The notes: generated by a model from the sequence alone, not told the origin. A stretch of 64,000 nt of DNA from Arcicella aquatica (GCF_034928825.1 NZ_JAYFUL010000018.1:51117-115116); one strand, 5' to 3'. Shown: positions 1-8,255, counted from the first letter of the stretch. A program made the numbers and translations.

Positions 1-453
1 AGTTCTAGATACACCAAAAGCCTTTGAGGTAGCCTGAGTTTCGTCTTGAAGGTAAGCAAAAGTATATCCTTTGGCTCTGGCTACTGTTTGCATATTTTCA
101 AAAGAATCTTCTTCATAAGCACTCGGGTCGTTCGGATTGATTGCCAATACAGGATACCCTTGCGAAGCAAACTTTTTATCCAATGCCATTATTCTACTTT
201 CGTAAGCCTTTGAAAAAGGGCAGTGGTTACAAGTAAAGACAATAATATATCCCTTTACCGAACGATTATCAGCCATTGATACCATGTTGCCTGTGGTACT
301 TTTTAATTTAAAATCAGCCACCACATCACCAATGGTATACCCTCTATCTGCACTTAATTTATGCTCTTCATTGGCTGGAGTAAACGCCAATAATCCCGTT
401 AAGACTATTCCTAGTAAAAAAATCGTCTTTATATTTTTTATATGTGTTTTCAT
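1..453 (-). CDS. Thioredoxin-fold redoxin (AhpC/TSA-like), 3' end cut off by window edge
   Basis: The first 151 codons are visible, reading leftwards from an ATG at 453; the gene continues past position 1. Residues 1 to about 26 form a hydrophobic signal peptide ending near a TPA motif, so the protein is exported. The mature part begins with the usual redoxin entry (GDVVADFKLKSTTG) and carries a CxxC pair, Cys75 and Cys78, in FTCNHCPF. The TCNHCPF signature is typical of a family of exported peroxiredoxin/thioredoxin-like proteins; the exact substrate is unknown. It is followed on the same strand by a second thioredoxin-like gene 95 bp upstream (549-1079), suggesting a small envelope thiol-redox cluster. 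Family assignment is firm, function is not. Confidence 0.8.
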   Translation of the reverse strand, partial: MKTHIKNIKTIFLLGIVLTGLLAFTPANEEHKLSADRGYTIGDVVADFKLKSTTGNMVSMADNRSVKGYIIVFTCNHCPFSKAYESRIMALDKKFASQGYPVLAINPNDPSAYEEDSFENMQTVARAKGYTFAYLQDETQATSKAFGVSRT

Positions 454-548
454 TGCTTGATATGTTTATTGTATCTAATATAATTTAGAAGTTATATTGC
501 TTGTTTGATTTAATATTTAAATATAAATCTTGTTTGTTGCTACGGTAT

Positions 549-1079
549 TCAGTTTTGTATGGTAACAGTCCACATTTTTTTTAGTTCCTCCATAAATATT
601 TCAGCATTTACTTTACCTTCAAAAAACTTACGTTTCTGCATTTTTGTATTGATTATCAGCGTGGCAGGAATACTTCCCGACCATTCTTTGTCTATCAAAT
701 CTATCCAATGATTATAATCTGGTTCATCCAAAAGTACTACTTTCGATTGTACTTTATTTCGTGCCAAAAAGCCCTTTACACTCGTTTCCACATCTTTAGG
801 GAAACCCATACTTATTAACAAAAATTTTACCTTCTTAGTGCTATATTCAGTATTCAATCCTTCAAAAAAGGGTAATTCTTCTAAACACGGTCGGCACCAA
901 GTTGCCCAAAAATGCATGACAACGGTGGTATCTGATACTTGATTTAATACTTTTTGTAAATCTTCAAACTTCACAATGTCAACTTTCTTGGTTTGATTGA
1001 AAGCCTCAAAGTTAACTACGTAAATTAGGAATATAAGTATTATTCCAAATCGTATTGAAAAGGGGCTAATCTTCATCAT
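549..1079 (-). CDS. TlpA/ResA-like thioredoxin family protein
   Basis: 176 residues. An N-terminal hydrophobic segment (about residues 10-23) acts as signal peptide or membrane anchor, so the thioredoxin domain lies outside the cytoplasm. The active site is WATWCRPC with Cys62 and Cys65, followed by the helix start LEELPFFE; a cis-proline region is seen in GSIPATLI. This is the pattern of TlpA/ResA-like disulfide reductases that reduce envelope proteins or cytochrome apoproteins, but no cytochrome genes are nearby, so the partner is unknown. The protein begins with two Met codons (MMK); either could be used. It lies 95 bp upstream of another exported thioredoxin-fold gene on the same strand. 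Confidence 0.8.
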   Translation of the reverse strand: MMKISPFSIRFGIILIFLIYVVNFEAFNQTKKVDIVKFEDLQKVLNQVSDTTVVMHFWATWCRPCLEELPFFEGLNTEYSTKKVKFLLISMGFPKDVETSVKGFLARNKVQSKVVLLDEPDYNHWIDLIDKEWSGSIPATLIINTKMQKRKFFEGKVNAEIFMEELKKMWTVTIQN

Positions 1080-1304
1080 GATTAACTTATAAAAATAGAA
1101 CTTCCATGTTAATTTATTAACGTTAAACCTTCATAATAATGTACTTGGTATACATTGTTGTGGTAAAAGAAATATTATAATATTTTACCTATACACTTAA
1201 CTACCTTACTATTAGATTATTATGAAACATACTAGCAAATAAAAATTTGCGATTTTTTTATAATAAATATACTTACTTCCTTTCTGTTTTCAAAACATAA
1301 TGCG

Positions 1305-1312
1305 TATCTTTG
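1305..1312 (+). promoter_or_regulatory. Bacteroidota -7 element upstream of rplU
   Basis: TATCTTTG matches TANNTTTG at all fixed positions and lies 30 bp before the rplU ATG. No good TTG -33 element is seen at the expected distance. An in-frame TTG inside this element would lengthen L21 by 11 residues, but it lies within the promoter and cannot be the translated start. Confidence 0.6.
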
Positions 1313-1342
1313 CGACCCAATAAAATTATAACTAATAATAAA

Positions 1343-1654
1343 ATGTACGCAATCGTAGAAATCGCTGGTCAGCAATTTAAAGTTGAGAAAGACCTTTTCC
1401 TCTACACCCACCGTTTGGCGGGCGAGGAAGGCGCTGCACTGGTTTTCGATAAGGTTCTTCTTGTCGACAATGACGGAGACATCAAAGTAGGTCTTCCAAC
1501 TGTAGCAGGTGCTACTGTAACTGGTAAAATTTTAGCTCACGTTCGTGGAGAAAAAGTAATTGTTTTCAAAAAGAAACGTCGTAAAGGATACCAAAAACAG
1601 AACGGTCACCGTCAAAATTTAACTAAAGTCTTAATCGAAGGAATCTCATTTTAA
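1343..1654 (+). CDS. rplU: 50S ribosomal protein L21
   Basis: 103 residues starting MYAIVEIAGQQFKVEKD, the canonical L21 N-terminus, and ending with the basic rRNA-binding C-terminal region (KKKRRKGYQKQNGHRQ, then TKVLIEGI). The length equals the usual L21 length. L21 binds 23S rRNA in the large ribosomal subunit. I chose the ATG at 1343 over an in-frame TTG at 1310 because that TTG lies inside the -7 promoter element and would add a non-conserved extension. It is followed after 79 bp by rpmA, the standard rplU-rpmA pair, and the operon ends at a strong hairpin at 2029-2072. Confidence 0.98.
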   Translation: MYAIVEIAGQQFKVEKDLFLYTHRLAGEEGAALVFDKVLLVDNDGDIKVGLPTVAGATVTGKILAHVRGEKVIVFKKKRRKGYQKQNGHRQNLTKVLIEGISF

Positions 1655-1733
1655 TATTTAATGATTAATTTTATTCGTTAAGAGTTTCCTCAAAGCGAAA
1701 ATTAAAACGTTAAATCGATAAACTAACAAAACA

Positions 1734-1988
1734 ATGGCACACAAAAAAGGTGCGGGTAGTTCGAAAAACGGTCGTGAGTCGCATAGTAAGCGTCTTGGAA
1801 TCAAAATTTTTGGAGGTCAGCCTGCAATTTCAGGGAACATTATTGTTCGTCAAAGAGGTACAGCCCACAATCCTGGTCAAAATGTAGGTCTTGGAAAAGA
1901 CCATACTTTATTTGCTTTAATTGATGGTACTGTTCACTTTAAAAAAGGATTTAAAGGACGTTCTTTTGTAGAAGTAGTTCCTGCTTAA
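1734..1988 (+). CDS. rpmA: 50S ribosomal protein L27
   Basis: 84 residues, MAHKKGAGSSKNGRESHSKR onward, the canonical L27 sequence. The N-terminal tail reaches into the peptidyl transferase centre. The protein begins directly with AHKKGAGS-type residues and has no Firmicutes-style cleavable N-terminal extension. Second gene of the rplU-rpmA operon. Confidence 0.98.
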   Translation: MAHKKGAGSSKNGRESHSKRLGIKIFGGQPAISGNIIVRQRGTAHNPGQNVGLGKDHTLFALIDGTVHFKKGFKGRSFVEVVPA

Positions 1989-2028
1989 TAATGGCGCATA
2001 ACTAAGGTTATACCATTAAAAATTCTTT

Positions 2029-2072
2029 AGAAGGGATTAACGTTTGAATAAATTCAAACGTTAATCCCTTCT
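2029..2072 (+). terminator. 20-bp perfect hairpin after rplU-rpmA
   Basis: Arms 2029-2048 and 2053-2072 are perfectly complementary around a TAAA loop. There is no long T-tract after the stem (TCATTTAGG follows). It probably ends or stabilises the rplU-rpmA mRNA; the stem is unusually long for a simple intrinsic terminator. Confidence 0.7.
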
Positions 2073-2130
2073 TCATTTAGGTATTTAGCAGAAACGTGAA
2101 ATTTAATATTACTTTCTTGTTAAACTCTTT

Positions 2131-2312
2131 TAAATTTGTCATGAAACAATCATCAATCCATTGACTTATAAACGTTTATTTGTTTATATGCAATGGCTTT
2201 TTTGTTTTGTACAATCAGGATTTGAAAGACATTCACCAATATGAATCCAAACCTTTAAAACATTTGGAATTTAGCATTAAATGCCATCCTCAATGAGGAT
2301 GGCATTTTTTTT
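2131..2312 (+). ncRNA. Candidate small transcript between rpmA and a 49-codon gene
   Basis: A full -7 match TAAATTTG lies at 2131-2138, and a textbook intrinsic terminator at 2281-2312 (11-bp stem, AAT loop, then eight Ts). Between them are only very short reading frames, for example MKQSSIH from 2141 and an 18-codon frame starting MQWLFCF. No upstream -33 TTG is seen at the right distance. This could be a small RNA of about 170 nt or a leader peptide transcript. It does not resemble any RNA family I recognise. Confidence 0.3.
2281..2312 (+). terminator. Intrinsic terminator in rpmA downstream gap
   Basis: Perfect 11-bp stem (2281-2291 with 2295-2305), three-base loop AAT, followed by a T-run through 2312. 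The signal is clearly oriented to the plus strand, although no annotated plus-strand gene ends immediately before it. That is why a small transcript is proposed here. Confidence 0.8.
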
Positions 2313-2396
2313 GTAATATTCTTTGAACTCATTATAATCGCTAATTTGTTAATAATCATATAATCAGGTGTTTAATTATCAATTATTAAAATATTT

Positions 2397-2404
2397 TACA
2401 TTTG
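2397..2404 (+). promoter_or_regulatory. -7 element of the 49-codon gene
   Basis: TACATTTG, a full match to TANNTTTG, lies 35 bp before the ATG at 2440. Confidence 0.5.
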
Positions 2405-2439
2405 TATTATAATTTTTTCAATATATAAACAACAATAAT

Positions 2440-2589
2440 ATGAGACACAGCTTAGCCATTTTCCAACGGTATGATTGGAGAGACTTTCAGGCAAAGAAAA
2501 ATGCCACAAGGAAGTATGCAAACAACAAAAAAGCACCAGAGGTTGCACATCCAGAACACGATAAGGTATCATTCGACTGGATAAACTAA
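2440..2589 (+). CDS. Small unrecognised protein, 49 aa
   Basis: An ATG at 2440 opens a 49-codon frame that reads MRHSLAIFQRYDWRDFQAKK at the N-terminus and ends in VSFDWIN. The product is basic and rich in aromatic residues, with no membrane segment or signal peptide. It has its own full -7 promoter match 35 bp upstream, and its stop codon runs directly into an intrinsic terminator. A complete transcription unit this tight supports a real gene. I do not recognise the family and propose no function. Confidence 0.6.
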   Translation: MRHSLAIFQRYDWRDFQAKKNATRKYANNKKAPEVAHPEHDKVSFDWIN

Positions 2590-2625
2590 AAAAGCCGTCC
2601 CAAACGAAATTGGAACGGCTTTTTT
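2588..2625 (+). terminator. Bidirectional terminator, 49-codon gene / pdhA
   Basis: AAAAAAGCCGT pairs with ACGGCTTTTTT around a loop that can also pair partly (CCAA with TTGG). A-tract and T-tract flank both sides, so it can serve the small gene on the plus strand and pdhA, whose stop is at 2642 on the minus strand. Confidence 0.8.
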
Positions 2626-2641
2626 GTATCTTCTACTATCC

Positions 2642-3649
2642 TTATTCTACAGGGAATGGATATTCTTCTACATAAACATCTGTAAAAATCTCTGCTGGAT
2701 CTGGCCAAGGAGATTCTTCTGCAAATTTAACCGAAGCTTCTACTCTTACTTTGATTTCAGCATCAATCGCTGCAAGTTCCTCTTCTGTAGCAAGACCATT
2801 ATCTAAAATTGCTTTCTTTACTTGCTCGATAGGGTCACGCATTTTGTATTGCTCAACCTCCTCTTTCGTACGGTATTTCTGAGGGTCAGACATTGAGTGA
2901 CCTCTATAACGATATGTTTTAAATTCTAAGAATGTTGGTCCTTCGCCAGCTCTAGCACGGTCAGCAGCACGAGAAACCGCTTCATGAACAGCCTCAACGC
3001 TCATGGCATCTACCGGTTCAGAAGGCATATCATACGCTTCACCGATTGTATAAAGGTCTGTAACGTTTGAAGTACGAGAAACCGATGTTCCCATGGCATA
3101 ACCATTGTTTTCTACCACAAAAATGGCAGGTAATTTCCAAGTCATTGCCATATTAAATGCCTCATGCAAAGCACCTTGACGAACAGCACCATCACCGAAA
3201 TAACAAATCGCTAAGTTTCCAGTTTTGTTATATTTTTCAGCAAAAGCCAAACCTGCTCCTAATGGAATTTGTGCGCCCACAATACCATGTCCACCCACAA
3301 AGCCAACTGATTTATCAAAAATGTGCATCGAACCACCTTTTCCTTTAGAGATACCAGTAGCTTTTCCGAACAACTCAGCCATGATAGTATTAGGGTCTGA
3401 ACCTAAAGCTAAAGGAATACCGTGGTCACGATATGCTGTGATATACTTGTCGCCGTCTTTCAATGCAGATCTTGCTCCTGATGAACAAGCTTCTTGTCCG
3501 ATGTAAAGGTGACAAAAACCTTTGATTTTTTGTTGTCCATACAACTGACCAGCACGTTCTTCAAATTTGCGTTGAAGTACCATTGACTCGTACCAGTACA
3601 TATAGGTCTCCTTCGAGTATTTTACTTTGTTTTCAGCTTTATTTGCCAT
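2642..3649 (-). CDS. pdhA: Pyruvate dehydrogenase E1 component, alpha subunit
   Basis: 335 residues. The thiamine-diphosphate motif runs from GDGAVRQG (about 152-159) to VVENNGYAMG (about 178-187). The conserved YRYRGHSMSDPQKYR loop near residue 245 is the phosphorylation-loop region of E1-alpha proteins. The length fits the E1-alpha of two-subunit pyruvate dehydrogenases. E1 decarboxylates pyruvate and passes the acetyl group to the E2 lipoyl domain. The beta subunit and E2 are not adjacent, so the complex is encoded at scattered loci, as is common in Bacteroidota. A related branched-chain 2-oxoacid E1-alpha is less likely given the close match to PdhA motifs. Confidence 0.93.
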   Translation of the reverse strand: MANKAENKVKYSKETYMYWYESMVLQRKFEERAGQLYGQQKIKGFCHLYIGQEACSSGARSALKDGDKYITAYRDHGIPLALGSDPNTIMAELFGKATGISKGKGGSMHIFDKSVGFVGGHGIVGAQIPLGAGLAFAEKYNKTGNLAICYFGDGAVRQGALHEAFNMAMTWKLPAIFVVENNGYAMGTSVSRTSNVTDLYTIGEAYDMPSEPVDAMSVEAVHEAVSRAADRARAGEGPTFLEFKTYRYRGHSMSDPQKYRTKEEVEQYKMRDPIEQVKKAILDNGLATEEELAAIDAEIKVRVEASVKFAEESPWPDPAEIFTDVYVEEYPFPVE

Positions 3650-3906
3650 TTTCTACAATTATGAATGAGTGATTTGTGAATAAGTGAAAGTGTAAGCTTC
3701 ACCTTGACACTGCTTATTCGGAGGTAAATCCGATGCTAAACTGCCTGTGATTTGCAATCCCATCAAACAGTCTTTAATTTGCACTACGAAATTAGTACAA
3801 AACAAAGAACACACAAAGTATTTTGTATTATTCATTGATGCTTAAATACATGTTTTGTCAAATTTTATCCACAATTTCCTATTCAATCCCTTTTTATTTT
3901 CTTTTC

Positions 3907-4992
3907 ATGTATTTACAAAAACTTAGTTTGACCAATTTCAAAAGCTACGACTACAATACTTTCGAGTTTTCGCCTCGGGTAAATTGTATTGTTGGCGAAA
4001 ATGGTATTGGCAAAACTAATTTATTAGACGCTATTTACTTTTTGGCTTTAACTAAAAGTTCTATCTCTAATCAAGATACCCTTAGTATCAATCATGACGC
4101 TGATTTTATGATGATTGAGGGCAATTTTGAAAGTGAAAAAAATACGCTCATTACTGTTGCTTTACAAAAGGGACAAAAGAAGGCTGTTTTGCATGACAAA
4201 AAAGCCTATGAAAAGCTATCAGAACATATCGGAAAATTCCCAGTGGTGTTGCTTTCTCCTAATGATACCGATGTGATTCGGGATGGGAGTGAAGAAAGAA
4301 GAAAATTCTTTGACGGGGTGATGGCGCAATTGGATGCTGAGTACCTTGAAAACCTATTGCAATACAACCGCCTGTTATTACAACGGAACTCTTTACTCAA
4401 ACAGTTTGCCGAACGCCATTATGTGGATGATTTACTGTTAGATATTTATACAGACCCTTTGGTGGAGGTTTCTCTGAAAATATATCAGGCTCGTATCGTT
4501 TTTACGGAGAATTTTCTACCTATTTTCAAAAAGCATTATGAGGTATTATCTGATGCCAGAGAGAGCGTAGAAATGATTTATGAGTCAGAGGTAGGCAATG
4601 ATGACTTTGTTGCCTTATTTCGAAGAAATAGGCACAGAGATTTGGCTGCACAGAGAACAACACTTGGAAGCCATAAGGATGATTTCATTTTTGAAATTAA
4701 TGGCTTTACCTTGCGTAAATTTGGCTCACAGGGACAACAAAAATCTTTTGTGATTGCCCTTAAACTGGCTCAATTTGAAATGCTGAGTATTGCGAAGGGC
4801 TTCGCACCCATTTTACTCTTAGATGATATTTTTGATAAGCTTGATGACAAAAGAATCCAACAGCTTATTAATATGATGACTGATGGAACATTTAACCAAG
4901 TATTCATTACCGATGCTCGTCCTGAAAGGACAAGAGAATTATTGGAAAAGCTGGTTGTAGATATTAAGTATTTTGAAGTAAAAAAAGCCTAA
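3907..4992 (+). CDS. recF: DNA replication and repair protein RecF
   Basis: 361 residues. The start was set at the ATG at 3907 (MYLQKLSLTNFKSYDY), which gives the canonical RecF N-terminus; a longer frame from 3823 adds a hydrophobic non-conserved 28 residues. Walker A is GENGIGKT (residues 30-37), the SMC-like signature is near GSQGQQKSFVIALKLAQ, and Walker B is LLLDDIFDKLDD. RecF loads RecA at gapped DNA together with RecO, which is encoded at 20651-21352, and RecR. The upstream gap holds two DnaA-box-like 9-mers, at 3675-3683 and 3865-3873. dnaA, dnaN and gyrB are not next to it. Confidence 0.95.
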   Translation: MYLQKLSLTNFKSYDYNTFEFSPRVNCIVGENGIGKTNLLDAIYFLALTKSSISNQDTLSINHDADFMMIEGNFESEKNTLITVALQKGQKKAVLHDKKAYEKLSEHIGKFPVVLLSPNDTDVIRDGSEERRKFFDGVMAQLDAEYLENLLQYNRLLLQRNSLLKQFAERHYVDDLLLDIYTDPLVEVSLKIYQARIVFTENFLPIFKKHYEVLSDARESVEMIYESEVGNDDFVALFRRNRHRDLAAQRTTLGSHKDDFIFEINGFTLRKFGSQGQQKSFVIALKLAQFEMLSIAKGFAPILLLDDIFDKLDDKRIQQLINMMTDGTFNQVFITDARPERTRELLEKLVVDIKYFEVKKA

Positions 4993-5020
4993 CGCATTGA
5001 ATATTTACGTTAGGCTTTTT
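4982..5020 (+). terminator. Bidirectional terminator, recF / DUF4097 gene
   Basis: A 13-bp stem (4982-4994 with 5008-5020) has a 13-nt loop, with A-run and T-run on the outer sides. It overlaps the recF stop codon and precedes the stop of the converging DUF4097 gene at 5023. Confidence 0.85.
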
Positions 5021-5022
5021 AT

Positions 5023-6351
5023 TTATTTTTCTGTGAATTTCACTCCTGCATAATTGGTCTTGATGGTAATCTTGGTGGCTGAGCCTTTACCAATCTTTCC
5101 TTTATAAACCTTGGTAGATTTCCATCCCATCGTACGGTCGTCAACTTCTTTATTATCATCAGGATTTACTGTCAGCGTGCATTTTCCTTCTGGGTATCTA
5201 AAGTTAGCATACGTAGTCGTTACTTCAAAATCAGCATTACAATCGCCAGTTACTGGTAATTTTACCGCTGTATAATTTGAACGAATGTCTAGCGTCTTCA
5301 ACGTCTTCGATAATTCTGCTAACTGAACGCCATCTGAATAACTGATTGATAACTTTCCTGTTTGGTTAATTTTACCAATTTTGCCACTTGAATACTGAAT
5401 TGTTCCATCCAAATTATTAATGTCATCTAAAATCATCGAACCATAATTGTTAGTCAATTTTAGGTTGTCCGCCTTTTCGATATTCAGTTTTGAATAAGCA
5501 ATGTGCAAATCGCCATCATCCATTTGTTTGATATTCCCTGAGCCATATTGCACAAAAATATCTTTCTCTCCACCCGTCAATCTATCAGAAACAAAGCTTC
5601 CATAATTAGACGTAATCTTCAAGGGAGCTGAAAACTGAGGAATAATCGTTTTGCCATATTTATTTGAAACAGTTAATGAATTAGACTTCGGCATATAAAT
5701 CATATAGTTAATCTCTACGCCACGCTTTTCATTTACTTTTTTACCATTGCTACTACTCCAGTTAAAAGTATTTGTTAAGCTATTTGCCCAACTCCAGTTG
5801 CCATTACCATTGGTTCTTTCGTCTGTATCAATCATTGTTTTAAAGGCTATTTTGTCTCCTTCTTTTCTTTCAATGATTTCTACATTATCAATAAACGTTT
5901 GGGCTTGTGCTTCTGTACTGCCATAACCAATGATGGTAATATCTACTTTGATTTCATTTTTATTCCAAAGCTCTACTTTTACTTCTCCGTGTTGGTTGTT
6001 AATATTCAAAAAGTTTTTAGCATCTACAGGATAAGATTTACTAATTACTTTTTTCTTTTCTATGGCTGCCGTTTCCTGAATAGTTGCCTGACCATACTCT
6101 GAATTATAAGTGATTGCCCCTGGTGTTGGTGGTGTAGGAGGCAAAGGTGGCATTTCGATAGCTCTACCTACTATCGCAACGCTATTTAATGTTCTTGCCG
6201 TATTGCTTCTAGTTGTGGCAATACTTGCCCTTACATGGCTCTGGTATTCTTTTACTTCTACAGAATCATGTACATAAACGCTTACTTGTTGAGCAAAGGT
6301 GCTGTTGATTATTAAAACACACAATGCTACTATATTCAATACTTTTTTCAT
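5023..6351 (-). CDS. Exported DUF4097-family (adhesin-like) protein
   Basis: 442 residues. A signal peptide (residues 1-20, ending in FAQQ) directs export. From about residue 110 the sequence is a run of short beta-strand repeats (patterns such as LKITSNYGSF, LKLTNNYGSM, LDIRSNYTAV), the hallmark of DUF4097 putative beta-helix proteins. It is the last gene of a three-gene minus-strand unit with an ECF sigma factor and a single-pass membrane protein. In Bacteroidota, DUF4097 proteins often accompany such regulator pairs, suggesting an envelope-stress or surface function. The ligand is unknown. Convergent with recF and sharing its terminator. Confidence 0.8.
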   Translation of the reverse strand: MKKVLNIVALCVLIINSTFAQQVSVYVHDSVEVKEYQSHVRASIATTRSNTARTLNSVAIVGRAIEMPPLPPTPPTPGAITYNSEYGQATIQETAAIEKKKVISKSYPVDAKNFLNINNQHGEVKVELWNKNEIKVDITIIGYGSTEAQAQTFIDNVEIIERKEGDKIAFKTMIDTDERTNGNGNWSWANSLTNTFNWSSSNGKKVNEKRGVEINYMIYMPKSNSLTVSNKYGKTIIPQFSAPLKITSNYGSFVSDRLTGGEKDIFVQYGSGNIKQMDDGDLHIAYSKLNIEKADNLKLTNNYGSMILDDINNLDGTIQYSSGKIGKINQTGKLSISYSDGVQLAELSKTLKTLDIRSNYTAVKLPVTGDCNADFEVTTTYANFRYPEGKCTLTVNPDDNKEVDDRTMGWKSTKVYKGKIGKGSATKITIKTNYAGVKFTEK

Positions 6352-6377
6352 GACATTCTTCGATTAAACTGTTTACC

Positions 6378-6953
6378 TCAAATGCTTTTCATCGGATTAT
6401 TCTGATAATCTTTAATTTTCTGAATAATTGATAATTGCCTGTTTAAAATATCTAATTGTACTTGTAAATTTTGAATCATCGCTTGAACTAGCTCTTCCTG
6501 ATTAGGCGTTTGGGGTAATTCTGCTTTCAGGTTTTGATAGTCTTTGTTTAGCTTCTCAATTTCTGTGGCAAACTCTTTGTAAAGTACTGGGTCGTGAGCC
6601 TCAATTTGCCTGATTTCCTCACGTTTTGTTTCAATCAAACTTGCATACTGAACCATTTTATCGCCATATTCGGGGCTTACTGTGGCGATAATCTTATCTG
6701 TATTTTCTGATTTGAAACCAAGGTCATGTATAAAATAACAACCTATTAATATGGCAAGGCCTGCTGCTAATGCCCAATATTTTTGTTTGAAAACAATGAT
6801 TTTTTTCTTTTCAACAAAAGGTGTTTCTCCCGGAAAGGCATCTAAATTCCCCAAGCCTTTGTCTATTTTATCCCATAAACCTACAGGGATTTCAAACTGA
6901 TCAAAGTTTTCACGGTTATCACGAATGAATCTTTCTGTTTTTGTCTTTTTCAT
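6378..6953 (-). CDS. Single-pass membrane protein, likely anti-sigma factor
   Basis: 191 residues: a charged cytoplasmic N-terminal part (1-75) ending in KQKYWALAAG, one membrane helix (about 77-93), then an extracytoplasmic coiled-coil-like region rich in Glu, Gln and Lys (about 110-185). It lies between an ECF sigma factor (54 bp upstream) and a DUF4097 protein (26 bp downstream), all on one strand. The topology and position match anti-sigma factors, but I see no recognisable zinc-binding ZAS motif, so the role is inferred from context. Confidence 0.6.
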   Translation of the reverse strand: MKKTKTERFIRDNRENFDQFEIPVGLWDKIDKGLGNLDAFPGETPFVEKKKIIVFKQKYWALAAGLAILIGCYFIHDLGFKSENTDKIIATVSPEYGDKMVQYASLIETKREEIRQIEAHDPVLYKEFATEIEKLNKDYQNLKAELPQTPNQEELVQAMIQNLQVQLDILNRQLSIIQKIKDYQNNPMKSI

Positions 6954-7007
6954 AACGCTCTAAGCCTCCTCTCTCTCTCTCTTAATACAAAGGAAAAGAA
7001 AAGGTCT

Positions 7008-7571
7008 TTATTGTTTTAAAATTTCCAACAATCGTTTTTTGGCTCTGATGTATTGTGTTCGCGAAGTAGACTCTGCCACGCCCAAAATCTCTGCGATTTC
7101 TTCGTGGTCATAGCCTTCTAATAAATACAAACAAAGTACTGTTCTGAAACCATCAGGTAACTGTTGAATGGCATTCTGTACTCTTTGAATATTTAGTTCT
7201 ATTCCTTCTTCGTCGTACGTGGCATCGTCTGGAATATCTGCTGCTTCTTCGATATCGATTAATTGTACCTTTCTATTCCTTAAATGATTTAAAGCTCGAT
7301 TAATAACAATCTGTTTCAACCAAGCACCAAAAGTACTTGTTTGTCGAAAATCATGGATTTTCTGAAAAGCATCTAAAAAGGCATCTTGCAGGACGTCCTC
7401 TGCTTCGCCAACATGATTTACTATTCGGACAGCAACATTGAACATAGCCTTTGCATAAAGCCTATAAATCTCGTACTGAGCCTTGCGATCACCCCTACGG
7501 CAAGCCTCCACGAGTGGCAAATGTTTGTCTATGTAATGTGTTTGTTCCAGTGCTAAAGGTTGAGGATTCAT
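7008..7571 (-). CDS. ECF-type RNA polymerase sigma factor
   Basis: 187 residues from the ATG at 7571 (MNPQPLALEQ); an in-frame TTG at 7595 would add eight residues and is less likely. Region 2 is visible as AMFNVAVRIVNHVGEAEDVL with QDAFLDAFQKI after it, and region 4 as LPDGFRTVLCLYLLEGYDHE followed by IAEILGVAESTSRTQYIRAK, the helix-turn-helix that reads the -35 element. No sigma-1.1 or region 3, so group 4 (ECF). First gene of the sigma / membrane protein / DUF4097 operon, which it probably autoregulates. Confidence 0.9.
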   Translation of the reverse strand: MNPQPLALEQTHYIDKHLPLVEACRRGDRKAQYEIYRLYAKAMFNVAVRIVNHVGEAEDVLQDAFLDAFQKIHDFRQTSTFGAWLKQIVINRALNHLRNRKVQLIDIEEAADIPDDATYDEEGIELNIQRVQNAIQQLPDGFRTVLCLYLLEGYDHEEIAEILGVAESTSRTQYIRAKKRLLEILKQ

Positions 7572-7758
7572 AGTGTTCAAACTTCTAACCTTCAAGTTAA
7601 GCAGTTTTCATCTATTGACAACCAATAACTTAAATTCAAACTAATGACACAGAACAATTTAGGAATGTTGCATTTTGTTGAAAATTCTTAAAATATTTTA
7701 AAAAATTTATCGTTTAACGCTCTTACTCAAAAATAATATGCCATCAATAGTATTACTT

Positions 7759-7785
7759 ACGACAAATGTCGTTATATTTACGACA
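7759..7785 (+). promoter_or_regulatory. Putative operator of the Xre-RES toxin-antitoxin operon
   Basis: ACGACA-AA-TGTCGT at 7759-7772 is a perfect 6-bp-arm palindrome. A third ACGACA half-site follows at 7780-7785, exactly 21 bp (two helical turns) after the first. The gap between them holds TATATTTA, one base from the -7 consensus. Repeated half-sites over the promoter 20 bp before the antitoxin ATG are what an autorepressing Xre/ParS antitoxin would bind. Binding is inferred. Confidence 0.6.
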
Positions 7786-7805
7786 CATTTACAATAATAG
7801 CATCC

Positions 7806-8255
7806 ATGAAAAAACAAAATATTTTACCTATATCAACTTTGATTGTATTGCTAGGCGGGCAAACAATCATCAATCGTGAAATTAGACATGATTTCGACCT
7901 GATTGAAATTGCGAAAGAAGGTTTACCTAAACAAGCGTTAGACTGTCTGGCGAAACAAATTTCTTTTTCAAATAAAGAAATGGCCGACATCCTAAATATT
8001 TCAGAAAGAACTATTCAACGCTACAGAGAAGACCAACGCTTAGACAAAGATGCCTCTGCGAAATTGATACGCTTGGCAAAATTGTACGAGCTTGGTCAAG
8101 AAACTTTTGGAAGTCTTGAAAGATTTAATGGTTGGATGCACTCACACGTGCCTGCTTTAGGAGGAAAACGTCCTACTGAATTATTGGATACTTCATTAGG
8201 CTACGAAATCATTGAAAGAGAATTAATATATATTGAACATGGTTTGTTTTCATAA
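7806..8255 (+). CDS. Xre / MbcA-ParS family antitoxin (DUF2384)
   Basis: 149 residues. A Xre-like helix-turn-helix occupies about 50-76 (SNKEMADILNISERTIQRYR), followed by the DUF2384 toxin-binding domain (about 88-147) with FGSLERFNGWMHSHVPALGG and KRPTELLDTSLG, the signature of MbcA/ParS antitoxins. It is followed by a RES-domain gene 119 bp downstream, the usual partner. The family neutralises the RES toxin and represses the operon as a complex; the operator upstream fits this. The wide gap to the toxin gene is larger than usual for these pairs. Confidence 0.9.
   Translation: MKKQNILPISTLIVLLGGQTIINREIRHDFDLIEIAKEGLPKQALDCLAKQISFSNKEMADILNISERTIQRYREDQRLDKDASAKLIRLAKLYELGQETFGSLERFNGWMHSHVPALGGKRPTELLDTSLGYEIIERELIYIEHGLFS

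Noticed and set aside
3675..3873. Origin of replication next to recF
   Set aside because: Only two box-like 9-mers in a short gap, with no dnaA, dnaN or gyrB beside recF; the cluster at 49.6-50.1 kb is much denser.
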